A DNA stretch of 64,000 nt, from positions 97,543,388 through 97,607,387 of the forward strand of contig OY978525.1 of assembly GCA_963854835.1 (NCBI GenBank), in the 5' to 3' direction. This DNA comes from Megamerina dolium (taxonomy: Eukaryota > Arthropoda > Insecta > Diptera > Megamerinidae). The first letter of the stretch is position 1. Each line of letters begins with the position of its first letter. Positions 12,744-26,590 of the stretch are shown here, piece after piece. Both the position numbers and the translations under genes were made by a program. Below the pieces are notes generated by a model. The model was not told the DNA's origin. It saw nothing but the letters and a program-made list of their open reading frames with translations, and did not search any database.

Positions 12744-13245
12744 ATGGCTTAAACTTACTTACTTACTTCTGTGGCCATTGCAACCGAAAATCGATTTAGG
12801 CCGAATATAGCATGCTTCGGCAGTTAGAGCAGAAAAGAGAAGAGAACCCAGCCAGTTACGAATTCCAAGGTCTTTCAAGTTCTGCAGAATTTGGTCTTTC
12901 CACCGGAGATTAGGTCTGACTCTTCTGCGTCGTCCACCAGCGGATTCCTTCTTCGCTGAAGTGTGTTCTTCCATTCGCTCGACATGACGTAACTAGCCCA
13001 AAATGCAACTCCTACAGTTCATGGTTGTACCCTATTCGATGCTCGCCGCCAACGCAAATAGGTGCAAAGATCTTGCGTAGGAGTTTTCCGTCGAAAACGC
13101 CCAGCATTCTCTTATATATGGTGGAAATTGTCTAAGCTTCGGCGACATATGTAAGGACAGCCTCTACGAGAGACTTGTAGAATGTGGTTTTTATTTATCA
13201 ATTGTTCATTTAGACCAGAGTATCACCTGTTAGCGCTCCCACTGG
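12744..13245 (-). mobile_element. RTE-like retrotransposon 3' end
   Basis: 5'-truncated copy of the RTE-like family, read on the minus strand. It contains the C-terminal peptide RRVRPNLRWKDQILQNLKDL, then ATCGATTTTCGGTTGCAATG and a short AAGT tandem tail (12750-12767), the same end structure as the copy ending at 8810. The upstream limit near 13245 matches the TTAGCAAGAGT-type segment of other copies. It directly abuts an unrelated ankyrin-like fragment. Confidence 0.8.
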
Positions 13246-13399
13246 TGATGTCCTTATCAGAAAGATCCCTCATTGTTTTCAAGTACCATCTCTTTTCTGG
13301 TACTTACTAAGTTGAAGAACTATTTAGAATTTTGAAACTTGCCTGATATCTAGCTACATCGTCCGGTAGTATTGATGTTTTTCTACCAGCCATAGTTTT

Positions 13400-13615
13400 A
13401 AGTTTTGTTCGTAGTAACTTCATGATAAACCAAAGAATGGTCAAGGTCCAATGAAAATACTGGAGGAACCTTTCTTAGCATAGTATTTGCCATTTCATTT
13501 CCAAGGTAAGCACCATGCTCCACACATTCTCTCAGACATAGCTCCACAGCATGTCTCTCGTACTGCAAGGCAGACCTGCGCCCATACTTGTTCAGATTAA
13601 TTTCTTGGAGTTTAT
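13400..13615 (-). pseudogene. Possible TRPA/painless-like ankyrin fragment
   Basis: A 71-codon stretch without stops on the minus strand reads LNKYGRRSALQY, then LRECVEHGAYLGNEM and LRKVPPVF, ending VTTNKT and a stop. GRRSALQY followed by ECVEHGAYLG looks like an ankyrin repeat, and the run into a PP-containing linker and TTN recalls the last ankyrin region of painless-type TRPA channels. That resemblance is from memory and weak. Flanks on both sides (13290-13400 and 13620-13850) contain stops, so this would be a dead fragment. It could instead be chance or an unrecognised transposon protein. Confidence 0.3.
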
Positions 13616-13850
13616 TCCAATAAATTTCTACTCTAGTGCCAAGGTCTATTTTGGATACAACAGTATATCAAAAATCACAGACGCACGACTTTTGGCTATT
13701 TCTGTTTCAAATTTTTTATACCTTAGAATGAGATCTTGATGTTGTGGAAGAAGTTATATCTGGATATGCTGTAATCGCATAGGAATATCTTCAATAAATT
13801 TGTTTTTTTCCATATCCAGGGATATTTAAGACTTTTCCGGAAAATAATTG

Positions 13851-14153
13851 CCATGAGTGCCGCAGCTCAGTGGTTGGTGCGTTGGCCTTGTGATCCATAG
13901 GTCATGAATTAAATCCACAACTGTGAAACCTTAATATCGTAGTGATTTTTCTTTCGAACGGTGCCCACCTGTTGGCTAGCAATTGGTAATTCTTCCGGGT
14001 GTAACAATTTGCCATGAAAGCCTTTCGAAAACAGCTCTTTGACAAAGCTCAGAAAAAGTGCTGTCACAAGAGTTCTGCCTAAAAATTTTGCACGCAAAAT
14101 AAATCCGCCAAAGGGCGCCTCGGGGCCTGTAAGTGCCACATATTTATTTTTCA
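13851..14153 (+). mobile_element. tRNA-derived SINE copy, 3' tail intact
   Basis: A box-A-like CAGCTCAGTGG (13863-13873) is followed by a decayed box B region. The family body follows: TTCGAACGGTGCCCACCTG, a GACAAAGCTCAGAAAAAGTG segment, a GGCGCCTCGGGGCC hairpin and the end motif AAGTGCCACATATTTATTTT. It is collinear with the complete copy at 17529-17892. No convincing target-site duplication was found here. Confidence 0.85.
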
Positions 14154-14159
14154 TTTAAA

Positions 14160-16300
<2,141 letters not shown>

Positions 16301-17059
16301 TTAAAAATATGAAATATGTATTCATGTTATATTCATGCTATTTTTTACATCAAATTAATATGGAAAGTTTTTTTTATTTTATATAACATATAACGTATTA
16401 TTTATGATTTCCCCAATATGTCCCTTATATATAAAATCAGTGGATTGAATTGAAGATATTGAATGATTGAAATTTTTTTTTGAAAACTCGAATTAGGCCG
16501 AGGTTGAATGAGATGTTGCCTCTGCTAGGGTTTCGATTAATAAAAACAAATAACTGAAGGCTGATAGCTAAATAATGATGTGAAGAGTATGCCTCTAGAA
16601 CTGGAATTGATCTAGAATAATTTCGAAAAGCAAAGAAAACTTTAATGTAAAAAATATCTAAAATGTGGAATAGTAAAATGGACTAGTAACATTAGTCATA
16701 TAATGTTTGGAATATATATCGAAACTTATGTAAGTACTTAAAGTCTCACTTAACAATTATTGACAAATGAATGAATGCCCGCGACAATTTGCAGATGTGT
16801 ATTTTCCTCGATTCCTCTGTCAGAATTATGTATACTCTCCCATCATTTAAAAATGCCTGAAAAGTACACGTCTAAGGTAGGTGGGATAACTGTTGTTTTA
16901 TTGTAAGTTATATTATTCGATAACTCGCTATATTTGTTCAGCTAATACTACAATGATTTTTACACTCCTAAACAGAGTTGATGAAGTTTTTTATTTTATA
17001 AGCAAATTTTAAATAGAGTAAATTCGAATTACATTAGTCGACACAATAAAAGTACCTAA

Positions 17060-17104
17060 AAAAAGTAAGTTTTCTAGACAATTAGTCTAGAAAACTTACT
17101 TTTT
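17060..17104. repeat. Perfect 20-bp hairpin, 5-base loop
   Basis: Arms 17060-17079 and 17085-17104 are exact reverse complements (AAAAAGTAAGTTTTCTAGAC) around loop AATTA. A related half-site, AAAAAGCTTACTTTTTTT, lies at about 17276-17293. It could be a mobile-element scar or a structured intronic RNA; the stem is short for a miRNA precursor. Confidence 0.9.
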
Positions 17105-17528
17105 GCCCGCTGAACAAACGAAAATGTCACTCATTTATTATATGGATACTGAATTCGATAGTGTCATTAACTAAAAAAATTCAAAAAAATCACGTTTTTC
17201 GCAAATACCCCGAAAACGCTTCTTTGGAGAAATGAATGAAGAAAAGTTACTTTTTCAGGATTTCAAAGTTAATCTAAAAAGCTTACTTTTTTTGAGACAA
17301 TCACAAAAGAGTAAAATATTGTCGAGTATGATATTTAATTGATAATTTAAGGGTTGTATTGCACTACGACCCTACGTCTATTGTACACCCTATATTTAAT
17401 TGATAAAATTACTTAAAATTAATGAACTAATTTTGGTGTTTAAGAATTCCAGTTCTTCGTAGGTTGTTTATAGAATTTTTGGCGTTTAAAGAAAAAATAT
17501 CGATTAATAACATAGTAACATAGTATGG

Positions 17529-17892
17529 TGTGGGTGCCTTGGCTCAGTGGTTAGTGTGTTGGCCTTCTGATCTGTAGGTCGTGGTTCAATCCCCGACTCA
17601 TGCATAAACAAATTTAATATCGAAAAGATTTTTCTTTCGAACGGTACCCACCTGTCGGCAAGCAATTGGAAATTCTCCCGACAGTAACATCTTGCCATGA
17701 AAAAGCTTCTAAAAGAACTCTGACAAAGCTCAGAAAAAGTGATGTCGCAAGGATTCTGCCGTTCGGAACCGGCTAAAATAAGAAGGTCCTTTCTAATACT
17801 TTCCAAAATTTAACACACACAACAGTAATTGAAGAGAAGCTCGGCCAATGAGCCCTCCGGGGCTTTAAGTGCCACATATTTATTTTTATTTA
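17529..17892 (+). mobile_element. Complete tRNA-derived SINE with 13-bp target duplications
   Basis: Short non-coding retroelement, 364 bp. RNA polymerase III box A is TGGCTCAGTGG (17540-17550) and box B is GGTTCAATCCC (17583-17593), spaced as in a tRNA head. The tRNA-unrelated body contains TTTCGAACGGTACCCACCTG, GACAAAGCTCAGAAAAAGTG and a GCCCTCCGGGGC hairpin, ending AAGTGCCACATATTTATTTT. Exact flanking duplications TAACATAGTATGG lie at 17516-17528 and 17893-17905, showing insertion by target-primed reverse transcription, presumably using enzymes of a LINE. It inserted antisense in Optix intron 2. An apparent 100-codon minus-strand open frame here is incidental. Confidence 0.95.
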
Positions 17893-18242
17893 TAACATAG
17901 TATGGCAACACTGAAATTAAGTTTAGTTAGGGTCTATAGTTATACGCGCTAACTTTTGCACTGTATTGTTGTACGAGTTGAGGATAATATACAGCTAATG
18001 CTATTTGCTGATGTGTCATAAATGTAATCCATGTTCTACTACAAAGTTCACTTGTATTTCGAAAATTTTCTCTGTAGAGGTTTGAGGTTTTTCATCGGAC
18101 TTTTGTATAATATAAATGATACACAATTTATCTAACAATATACAACTCTATTACATCTCAGGAAACCATTTTCCAATATCTTAATCCATTATTATTACAA
18201 TACATAGATACATAAATATGGTCATTGTGCCATTGTACTTAC

Positions 18243-18361
18243 CTAAAGATCTACCACGCAGCTTTTCCGCTTCAATGTAGTGAGCCTCAAGCCACATCGC
18301 TTGTAATTTGCCATATGATGCTTTTGTAAATTTATGATTTTCTATTATTGCATAAAGTTCC
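18243..18361 (-). CDS. Optix: Optix exon 2: core of SIX domain
   Basis: 119-bp internal coding exon, too short to stand out as an open frame. It supplies the last base of Arg166, then residues 167-205 ([20 protein letters not shown], then [19 protein letters not shown]) and the first base of Gly206. This is the conserved centre of the SIX domain, the protein-protein interaction module that in Six3/Optix proteins binds cofactors such as Groucho-type corepressors (family knowledge). Acceptor CAG precedes GGAACTTTA at 18361. Donor TTTAG followed by GTAAGTAC lies at 18242. Phases match exon 1 (2 bases of a codon) and exon 3 (2 bases), with no stop across the joins. Confidence 0.97.
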
Positions 18362-18763
18362 CTGTCAAATAAAAAGAAAAATTATAAATAAAAATATTTC
18401 TAGGAATGGATAATACAAATTGCTTTGTAATAAAAATCATTATAAATATTATGTACATACAATATGATACATATGTATCTTACATATACGTATATCCACG
18501 TTGTTATACTTATTGATTGGCTGGTACAGCTTTAAATATATGTGTTATATTTTTTGTATTGCAAATGCTTGGAAAATTGTAAATAGCTGGCCACGGTACT
18601 GTGATACAAGTGAACGCCACAGGGAACTCCATCAATAGCATGCTATTGGCATTTTCACGTTTGGCAGTGAAATTAATGCGGTTCATTCACTTCAAACTTA
18701 TTTACATCAATAAAAATAAATATAATTTAATTTGCTTCAAGTGAGAGACTCTTCATCTAGCGT

Positions 18764-19255
18764 CAACAAACAAAGAGTCCCGGCGTCTTGGACGGCACGT
18801 CACTGTTGACAACTACGCTTTTGAAGTAGCAAGGGACTTTGTCTATCTTAGAACCAGCAATAACAGCAGTAATTACGTCAGCTTGGAGATCATGCGTAGG
18901 AAAACTCTTGCTAACAGGTGTTACTTTGGGCTGAGTAAGCAATTGAGAAGTCGAGCCCTCTCTCGAAGAACGAAAACTACACTCTACAAGTCTCTCATCA
19001 TGCCTGTCCTAACATATGGCGCTGAAGCCATGGACTATTTCCACCTCGGATGAGCGAATGCTTGGGGTTTTCGAGAGAAAAGTCCTACGCAAGATCTTTG
19101 GACCTATTTGCGTTGGTGGCGAGTACCGAATAAGGTACAACCATGAGCTGTACGAGCTGTATGCCGATGTTGACATAGTAAAACGCATCAAAATCCAGCG
19201 GCTGCGCTGGCTGGATCACCGCTGGAGGACGACGCAGAAGAGGAAGACCTAACGT
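18764..19255 (+). mobile_element. RTE-like retrotransposon fragment
   Basis: C-terminal reverse-transcriptase part of the RTE-like family. It carries LANRCYFGLSKQLRSRALSR-type sequence around 18910-18970, then ERMLGVFERKVLRKIFGPIC and IQRLRWLDHRWR up to 19255. Both ends are truncated: the catalytic YADD region and the TAAG tail are missing. One frameshift lies around 19020. Confidence 0.8.
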
Positions 19256-20363
19256 TCGACAGAAGATTTCTAATTTTTTATGCACATAACTCCAATTTTA
19301 AAATAACCTGTTAGGCCGTATGAGTTTATTAAAACACTATGTTTTATAATAAGTCTATTTTTTTCGACAGATTTCTGTAACTTTGTAACTTTAGCCATAA
19401 TCCATAATCTATAAGTCAAATTTATTTACCCCTCCCTTCTACATTCTTTCACAAAAATCATGTTTTTCCATACATGCGTTAATTTTGCTTTTTTATGTTA
19501 ATGGAAACAGTCAAAACCTATTGGTCTATCAATCAAACAATTGAACGAAGTATATTAAAATATTTGTCATTGAAATTTGTTTTTATATTTAAAACACAAC
19601 CGATTTTATCCCCTTAGATGCATCCTGTGAGCGATGGGATACAATTTCATAAAAAAATTTCAATTTGGTAGGCATAGTGATGAAGGGTATGTTTAGGGAA
19701 AATGTTGAGAAGAAAAAGTTGACGATAATATACCCACAAATTTGTATGTGTTTTTGTGTTCATATTGCACCGCAGACTCCTTAAGGAATGGAGATAGAGA
19801 ATAATTGTAATTGGAAAAAATATTGAAGTAGTAAAATAACAGTGGTCGATTTTTCAACTCAACATCCTACTGTCGATACCTGGACAGTATTGGAGTTATT
19901 TGTCAATGTTCATCTGTTTTTCGTTCACTTTATATGTCAGCTCACTTAAGGGGTAAGAAACATCGGCAAAAATGTTGGCGAGATAAAACTTATGGAGGTT
20001 ATAGTCATATTACACCCACGTAGAAACAATTTCTGTGTAGCTATAGAGATATTTGTCGATTAAAAAATTGTGTAATACAAATGAGAGCGCCTTTAAAGTA
20101 TGCTGGCCATATATGATACTTCAACCCTTAAGCGGAAATCTTCAAGTGCTGAGGTGGGTGGGAGACAGGTTAGTTTTCAAGAGATTACATTAATGAGAGT
20201 TGATCATACACTTTACTCCTGTAGGGGCAGTGAATGCGAACGGCTGGGGCGAATTTCATAAAAAATTAAATTTGGAGTGGAAGCCCCCGAAGTATGTATA
20301 CGAAAGTATATTCACAGAAAAAAAGAAGAAAGTGAATTTCATCATGTACTTTATATAATTTAT

Positions 20364-20590
20364 GGGTTCACTCCCCAACTGAAGCACAATTGCAATAGCT
20401 TTTATTTTCGAATGATACCCACCTGTCTGCAAGCTATTGTCAATTCTTTCCGACAGTAACAATTTGCCATCAAAAAGTTTCTAACAGAGCTCTATGACAA
20501 AACTCTGAAAAAGTGATGTTACAAGAGTTCTGCCAATAATAACCAGCTATTGTAGGTCCATTCTAATATTCTCCAACACGTAAGATTTTC
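20364..20590 (+). mobile_element. tRNA-derived SINE copy, 5' part degraded
   Basis: Box-B-like GGGTTCACTCCCCA (20364-20377) is followed by CTGAAGCACAA and the family body (TTTTCGAATGATACCCACCTG, GACAAAACTCTGAAAAAGTG, TAGGTCCATTCTAATATTCT). The box A side and the terminal AAGTGCCACATATTTA segment are missing. The CTGAAGCACAA after box B is shared with the copy at 36845-37035, suggesting a subfamily distinct from the 17529 copy. Confidence 0.75.
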
Positions 20591-22785
20591 TTTTTAATCC
20601 CAGGACAAAAGGTCAGAATCATAAAATTAAATTATAAAATAGTAGTTGGTATTGAAATTCAAACTTAAAATAACATATCTGGTTTTATTATTGAAAAATC
20701 GTAAAATCAGATGAAAATATATTACATTGAATCAAAATTGATAACTCTAAAATAAAAATGTGTTTATAATTCAAAATTATATCAATTGTAATTTAAGGCT
20801 GTATCATATTTCATGTAGGATTGCACAAATTTATGTAAGGAAAAATTATTTAAAAACTGATGTGAGTGCTTAAGGCATTGACATGGAATATTAAGCAATT
20901 TGCGAGATATTATTCAAGGCCTACATAATGGATTAAAGTATTAATATGCATACCGTGATTTTAAAATTCTCTATTTTAGCAAAGATTCGAATGACATTAG
21001 TAATAATAAGTATTGCGTTTAATGAAGGAAATTGTAATTATTACATTTATTTCTCGGAAAAAAATCAAGATTAGTTTATTTAACTACCCAATACTTTCCA
21101 TTTGTTTTTTAATAAATAAATTTGTCATCTGAAGATTTTGAACTGAAAAGCTAAACTATTTTTATGATTTTTTATTTAGCTTTGAAGCAAATCCACTATT
21201 TTACATAGCTCCCATTAAACTTCAATATTTTTGCACGCTGAATAATATAGTTGATTATATTTAACTAAAGAAAGATTTGAAGATTATACCTCAAAATCTT
21301 TTAAATCTGCAAAAGATATGCGTAGTCCACCCACGTTTTGTATATCTAACTTTTCTTATTTTATTAAATTTTAAAAAAATTTAGTTTCCTTTGTGTTTGA
21401 TTTTGGTCAGCAGTGGGGTAGCCAGAATTATATGAAGGGGAGCTCTGGTGACAAATATTTTTAATTCCTAAATCGGCTTTTTAGTTTTTTAACGCTAATT
21501 ATGTCAGGTATTATAAATATATGATTGTGCTTCTTGATTAAAACCATAATCCTTTCCTTTATGAAAGCAATCTAAGCCATTACTATTCGGATTTCATTTC
21601 CTTCATCCGAAGCTTTGTTTTTTGAAAAACATATTTTTTCCAATAGAGAGATATGACACTTAGTTTGATCTTAGTCTTTTAATTCAAAATGTTGCTTGAT
21701 AATTCATCATCCAAAGACTTACATGCGAGAAATTGTGAAAATTAATTTTTGAAGCAGTATTCAGTAATAAACACAGTTGCTTACTTCTGTCTTAGCAGTT
21801 TTGTGAGTCAAGAAAATTGCCATATTTGGAGCAACGCTAAATAACAGATACTGCAGATACAGAAAATGCACTATTTGGTAGAGTCTGATGGCCATAGGCA
21901 TAATCAAAAACGTATACCAAAGGGGTTTTAGCAGGATGGTACTTACCACATGTCATACTACCTATGAGACCATCTATTTATTGAAGGAAGATTACCTACA
22001 GAAATGCCATTGCCTCTAAGATAATGCAATTTTATGAAGAAAAATTAGTGAATTTTGAAATCTCTTGTAGTGTAATTTATTTTTTAATTAGCCCATCGAC
22101 CAAAGGACTTCTCCTGCTTCGCTACTATTTCTCAGTTTAAGATTTTAGTGTCAGAGTTGAAATTCTCTTTAGTAAAATTTTTGTCCATTTTGTGAGAATT
22201 GCAAAATGTTAGAAAGTACTGCTGAATGTTATACGATTTCATGAAAATATTGATTTGGTAGAATGTGAACGCACTACATATCATTTATATACTTTAATAC
22301 CAATCTAAAATCAACCTTATTCTTTACGGGTTTCATGATGGCTTACTATGGTAGTTTCTAGATAATTTGGTAAATTTTAAAGATTTTATATGGGGCTTCG
22401 AATTACTTTTGAGGTATTTTTTCTGTTTTTAAGCCTTTACTTAGATTAGATTAGATTGGTGAGGGTTAGACACTTGCTGCCTATGGCACTGCGTCCGTTT
22501 CGAATTATTGTGCCATACCCGAGTTTAATACTGGAAGAGATTATATGCTCCTATTTTTTCAAAGAACGTTTTTCTTGTGAGTTCAAATTCCGACAGATAG
22601 GTTGTCTGTAATAGTTCCCAAGTGTTTGTTTCCTAACATAGACAATTTCAGACGGTTTTTATGTTTGTTTAATAGACAGTGTCCATTAATTATACCTGTC
22701 ATAAGTTTTAATTCTGCTCTGCTCAAACTCAAAAGATATTTTGAGTTTTTGACTGAATAGTGCGGAAAGAAAATTTTGATACACT

Positions 22786-23690
22786 CCATACCAATAGTTT
22801 TTGACCATCTTGCGTTTACTTAAGTGACAAAATGAATGTATATGATATTCAAAGTATTCTCCATCGTTAGCTACAACTTTTTCCCATCTTTCTGGCAGCA
22901 TACGGATTCCACATCGGAAGAAGTCGATATGTTTTGAGACAATCAACGAATCGACCCAATTTTTGGCTTTTCGTAAGAATGGAAGCGCTGTTCTTTCAGG
23001 CCGTGTACCATCTTTCGTCTGGGCTATATGGAGGGTGGGGTAGGTATTCCCATTTCAGCGTTCCTAAGTATGTATGAACGACTTTAGCAACATGTGTAGG
23101 CCAACGGTGTTGGTTTCGTTCAATTTTAGCAGATCATAATACAGCATAATATCGTACATACATAAATAATACATACATACATAATACATACATACATAAT
23201 ACATAGATTCATACATAACAACACCGAGCTGGTCCCACCAAATACAGAGCACAACACATGATTTTTTTCGCTTCGGTTTATTGTAATGGATTCATTTTTC
23301 ATCATCCGTGACGATACGATGCAAAAAATCCTTTAATTTTTTGTCGGTTAAGGAATTGTTCGCACTTTAAAACTTACCGTTCAATATCTCGCGGTTTTAA
23401 TTCGTATGGAACCCAATTTAATTCTTTTGAATCATTCCCACGGCTTTTAAACGCTAGCAAATTGTTGATTTGTCAATCACTAATGATGTTGCCAATCCTT
23501 CAAGCGTTTGACACGAATCTTTATCCAATAAAGCCGTTAATTATTCGAAACCAGTACTCATACATTTTAATCGATACACAATGTTCCATTTTAAGTTTCC
23601 AACAGCAATCGCACTTTTCTTGGAATTAAACATGAAAAGCAAAACTTCCCGCAAATGTTGTTTTGTTCGACATGCTTGAAGCTCAATAAA
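22786..23690 (-). pseudogene. Mariner transposase fossil, mauritiana-like
   Basis: On the minus strand, fragments of an N-terminal region (about 23690-23300) are followed by MLCIWWDQLGVV around 23250, resembling the LCVWWDQSG block of mauritiana-type mariners. A simple-repeat expansion comes next, and then the C-terminus GIRMLPERWEKVVANDGEYF around 22910-22840. The frame is broken by many stops and by the CATACATAAT repeat at about 23155-23215. The second and third catalytic blocks are not recognisable. Confidence 0.75.
23155..23225. repeat. CATACATAAT-type simple repeat within mariner
   Basis: Repeated ACATACATACATAAT units expand inside the mariner fossil and create a Tyr/Cys/Met-rich open frame on the minus strand that has no meaning as protein. 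Confidence 0.85.
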
Positions 23691-23857
23691 AATTGGTTGT
23701 TATCACTTTTACGAAATGAGATCCTAATAATGGCGCTTTAAAATGAATGTAGTAGATACAGTATGGTCCGATTGTAAAGGTAGAAGTTACGGCATCTAAC
23801 GAATATAGCCCAAAACTAATTCAAGGCCCCATAATTTTTTTAATTTCATTACAATTA

Positions 23858-23985
23858 TTACATTCAATACATTCATTACATTCAATACATTCATTACATT
23901 CATTACATTCATTACATTCATTACATTCATTACATTCATTACATTCATTACATTCATTACATTCATTACATTCATTACATTCATT
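23858..23985. repeat. 9-bp minisatellite (ATTCATTAC), about 14 copies
   Basis: Nearly perfect tandem ATTCATTAC units, with ATTCAATAC variants at the left end. Because the unit is three codons long it stays open on the minus strand as MNV or NEC repeats; these are not genes. Confidence 0.95.
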
Positions 23986-23999
23986 GATCGTGGGTAATG

Positions 24000-25680
24000 A
24001 AAACGAATCTCTACTGTATGTTGACTGACATACAGACCATCTTATAAAATTATAACGCGATCGATTTCCCAAATATACAAGTCCAAAACTCTCGATTGTT
24101 AGCGAAAGCAAAATCAAAGTCGATTTGTTATATTTAATTGTGGAGCATGAAAATGCTTAGAAAAATGTAAACTTCAATTTGTTCTACATAAATCTCTTAA
24201 TTAGATAAATATTTATGATTTAAATATTAGCCATAAGCATGTAGATATAGGTATGAATAATTTTTTTAATACAATAATTATTAAATTATCGCCCTTGAAA
24301 TTCAATGGATCGAAATAGTGAATAACATAATACATATATGTATGTACGTACAGATCATATGACTAATGAGAAAAATTTTTTTATTGTGGTATGTTATTCT
24401 ATCCAAAGTGTTTTTTTTTTTTTTTGTGAGTGTTTTGAAATGGAATTGTTTTCTCATTAAGCACAACAACAATGAAAATATATAAAATTCACTTCCTTTC
24501 AAATATGATATTTTTAAAGAATTTAATCAGAATTTGCTGGTCTTGTTAGCACATGCTTCAACAACAAGTAAGTTGATCTCTTCTTGGATTACTTAATACA
24601 TATTTATTTGCAATAAGTACCTAAGTACTAATATGATGAGGATGATAGTATGAATTGTAGTGCGAAACTGCTGGTCGTGGCATGAAACTATTGTTCCAAC
24701 TGGCGTATGCCCCATATATGTATGCATAGTATGTACTTACATATGCATTTGTCAACAACAAAAGTGTTGAAGGGATTTCATGCATGTACATATGTATTTA
24801 GTTTTTTATATTCTTCTTTAATTAGTAAATTAATGGCATTGTTTATTAATTTATTTTTGTCGTCATTCATACAAAACCATCATCAACAAAATGATTCAAT
24901 CCAATTCAATCATTCCAATCCATCACATCCTTCCTTCTTTAATTGTTAAATTCCTTTAAATAATACAGAATCTGTCTGTTCTTCTTCTATGTTATATTTC
25001 AATTTTTATTGTAGTTGTTGTTAATTACTCAGTCAGTTAGTTGTTTGCTGTGAAACTATCGAATATCATTTTATTTTTATTTTATTTTGTGTGTTTTCGG
25101 TCTCTGTTCTTTTTTTTTTATTGCGAATTAATGTGCAAAATTATTATTAACCAAATGTTAAACTATATATCAGTGCCTTTTATATTATGGTCTTACTTTT
25201 TTTTTTTCTATACAAGCATTCATACTACATACATTTTGAAATGTGAGCCATTCAACCATTCAACCAATCAAATAACTAACTAAGAGACAATATATATAAT
25301 ATATTCATATTTACATATATGTGGCATTAATAAGAACATGACACGCTACAAACTGGCTATACATAGATCATGGAGCCACATACTACGCTCACATTTAGTA
25401 GGGGAGCATATGAGAAGCTAACTTCACAGTCAATTAAATTTTAAATTGATTTTTCATTAACAATGACCCTACAGTAATAGCAGCTCAGTAGCAGCAACTA
25501 CAACAACGCATCGATTTCATTCATATCCTTGAAGAATTATGATAAGGCTTAAAAACAAAAAAAAAAAAAAACAGAATGCTAGTGTGCATGAAATGTATGC
25601 TATTTGTAATATGTATATTAAAATTCGAGGTAATTTCATTATAATATACACAAACTAGATCATTGGTATTTAACATTCGA
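24000..25680. other. Non-coding part of Optix intron 1
   Basis: AT-rich with poly-T and poly-A tracts (24409-24425, 25557-25571) and TACATATGTAT motifs. No gene recognised. Confidence 0.5.
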
Positions 25681-25689
25681 TGTAATACT

Positions 25690-26590
25690 ATTAAAATTTG
25701 TACGAAATTGACTATTGGTATTTAAAATAATTGTAGGTCAAAGGTTGCAGGGTTATAGGCTTGTTACGGTTTTTACGAAGCGGTCTCTTGAGTTTAGCGA
25801 ATAACCAGAAGCCACATGGAGCTAAATCAGGCAAGTACGGTGGCTGTGCAACGATATGCGACGAATTTATGGCGAAATGGTCAAATATGACGAATAGCTT
25901 CATGCAAACGACGCATAACACTTAAATAATGCACCAAACCATAATAGTCAAAGAAAACTGTCAACATGACCTTGATTTTTGAGCAAATTTGGCCTGATTT
26001 TTTGGTCTTAGTTCGCTTTTAGCAAAGATAATCGCTTAATTGATCAATTGTTTCCGGATCGTAAGCATAAATCCAAGCCTAAACTCCCATAACCAAGCGT
26101 TTTTGGAACCAATCGAGGTTTGACTTTTCTCAGGCACAATTGTCTTTCAAAATGGTATTCACTGGTTCTTCTAATATTCCAACAATATCAGTAAGGTGTC
26201 TAATTGTTAATCGATGATTTTCGAGTACGAATTTTTTGATTTGATTGATGTCTTATTCATCAATTGATGTGATTGGTCATCCGGGACGATCTGTGTCCAA
26301 TAATTTGTTCGAAGAGGGTCAAGACTTTTCATATAAATTATATCATTCATATTCTCGGGCTTTCGATAGAGCCTGTCCACTGAAGGCATTTTTCAACATT
26401 CTCGGCTGCAGAACTTTCATGCTGCGTACAAACTTTAACAAAACTTTTTCGTTGAATAATTTCAGACATTGTAAAAATAGAAAAATTCACTTTTGATTGT
26501 TCACAAAACACAAACATAACTATAAGATAATATGAAATTTCACACTGAAAAGAGAAACAGTACTGCCAACTTAAAAATTGAAGCATTTGC
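25690..26590 (-). pseudogene. Mariner transposase fossil (second lineage)
   Basis: The minus strand begins with MSEIIQRKSFVKVCTQHESSAAENVEK (here from about 26473), a mariner-like N-terminus. It ends in SSHIVAQPPYLPDLAP and CGFWLFAKLKRPLR near 25860-25770, the third catalytic block with Asp replaced by Gly. The middle is degraded by stops and frameshifts. It shares its block type with the relic at 9050-9600. Confidence 0.75.

Noticed and set aside
17529..17600. Functional tRNA gene
   Set aside because: Box A and box B are present but the acceptor and anticodon stems do not pair convincingly and the sequence continues into a SINE body with target duplications.
17504..17806. 100-codon minus-strand open frame in Optix intron 2
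   Set aside because: It lies almost wholly on the reverse strand of the SINE, which has its own clear non-coding explanation.
23796..24117. MNV and NEC repeat proteins on the minus strand
   Set aside because: Both are frames of the 9-bp ATTCATTAC minisatellite.
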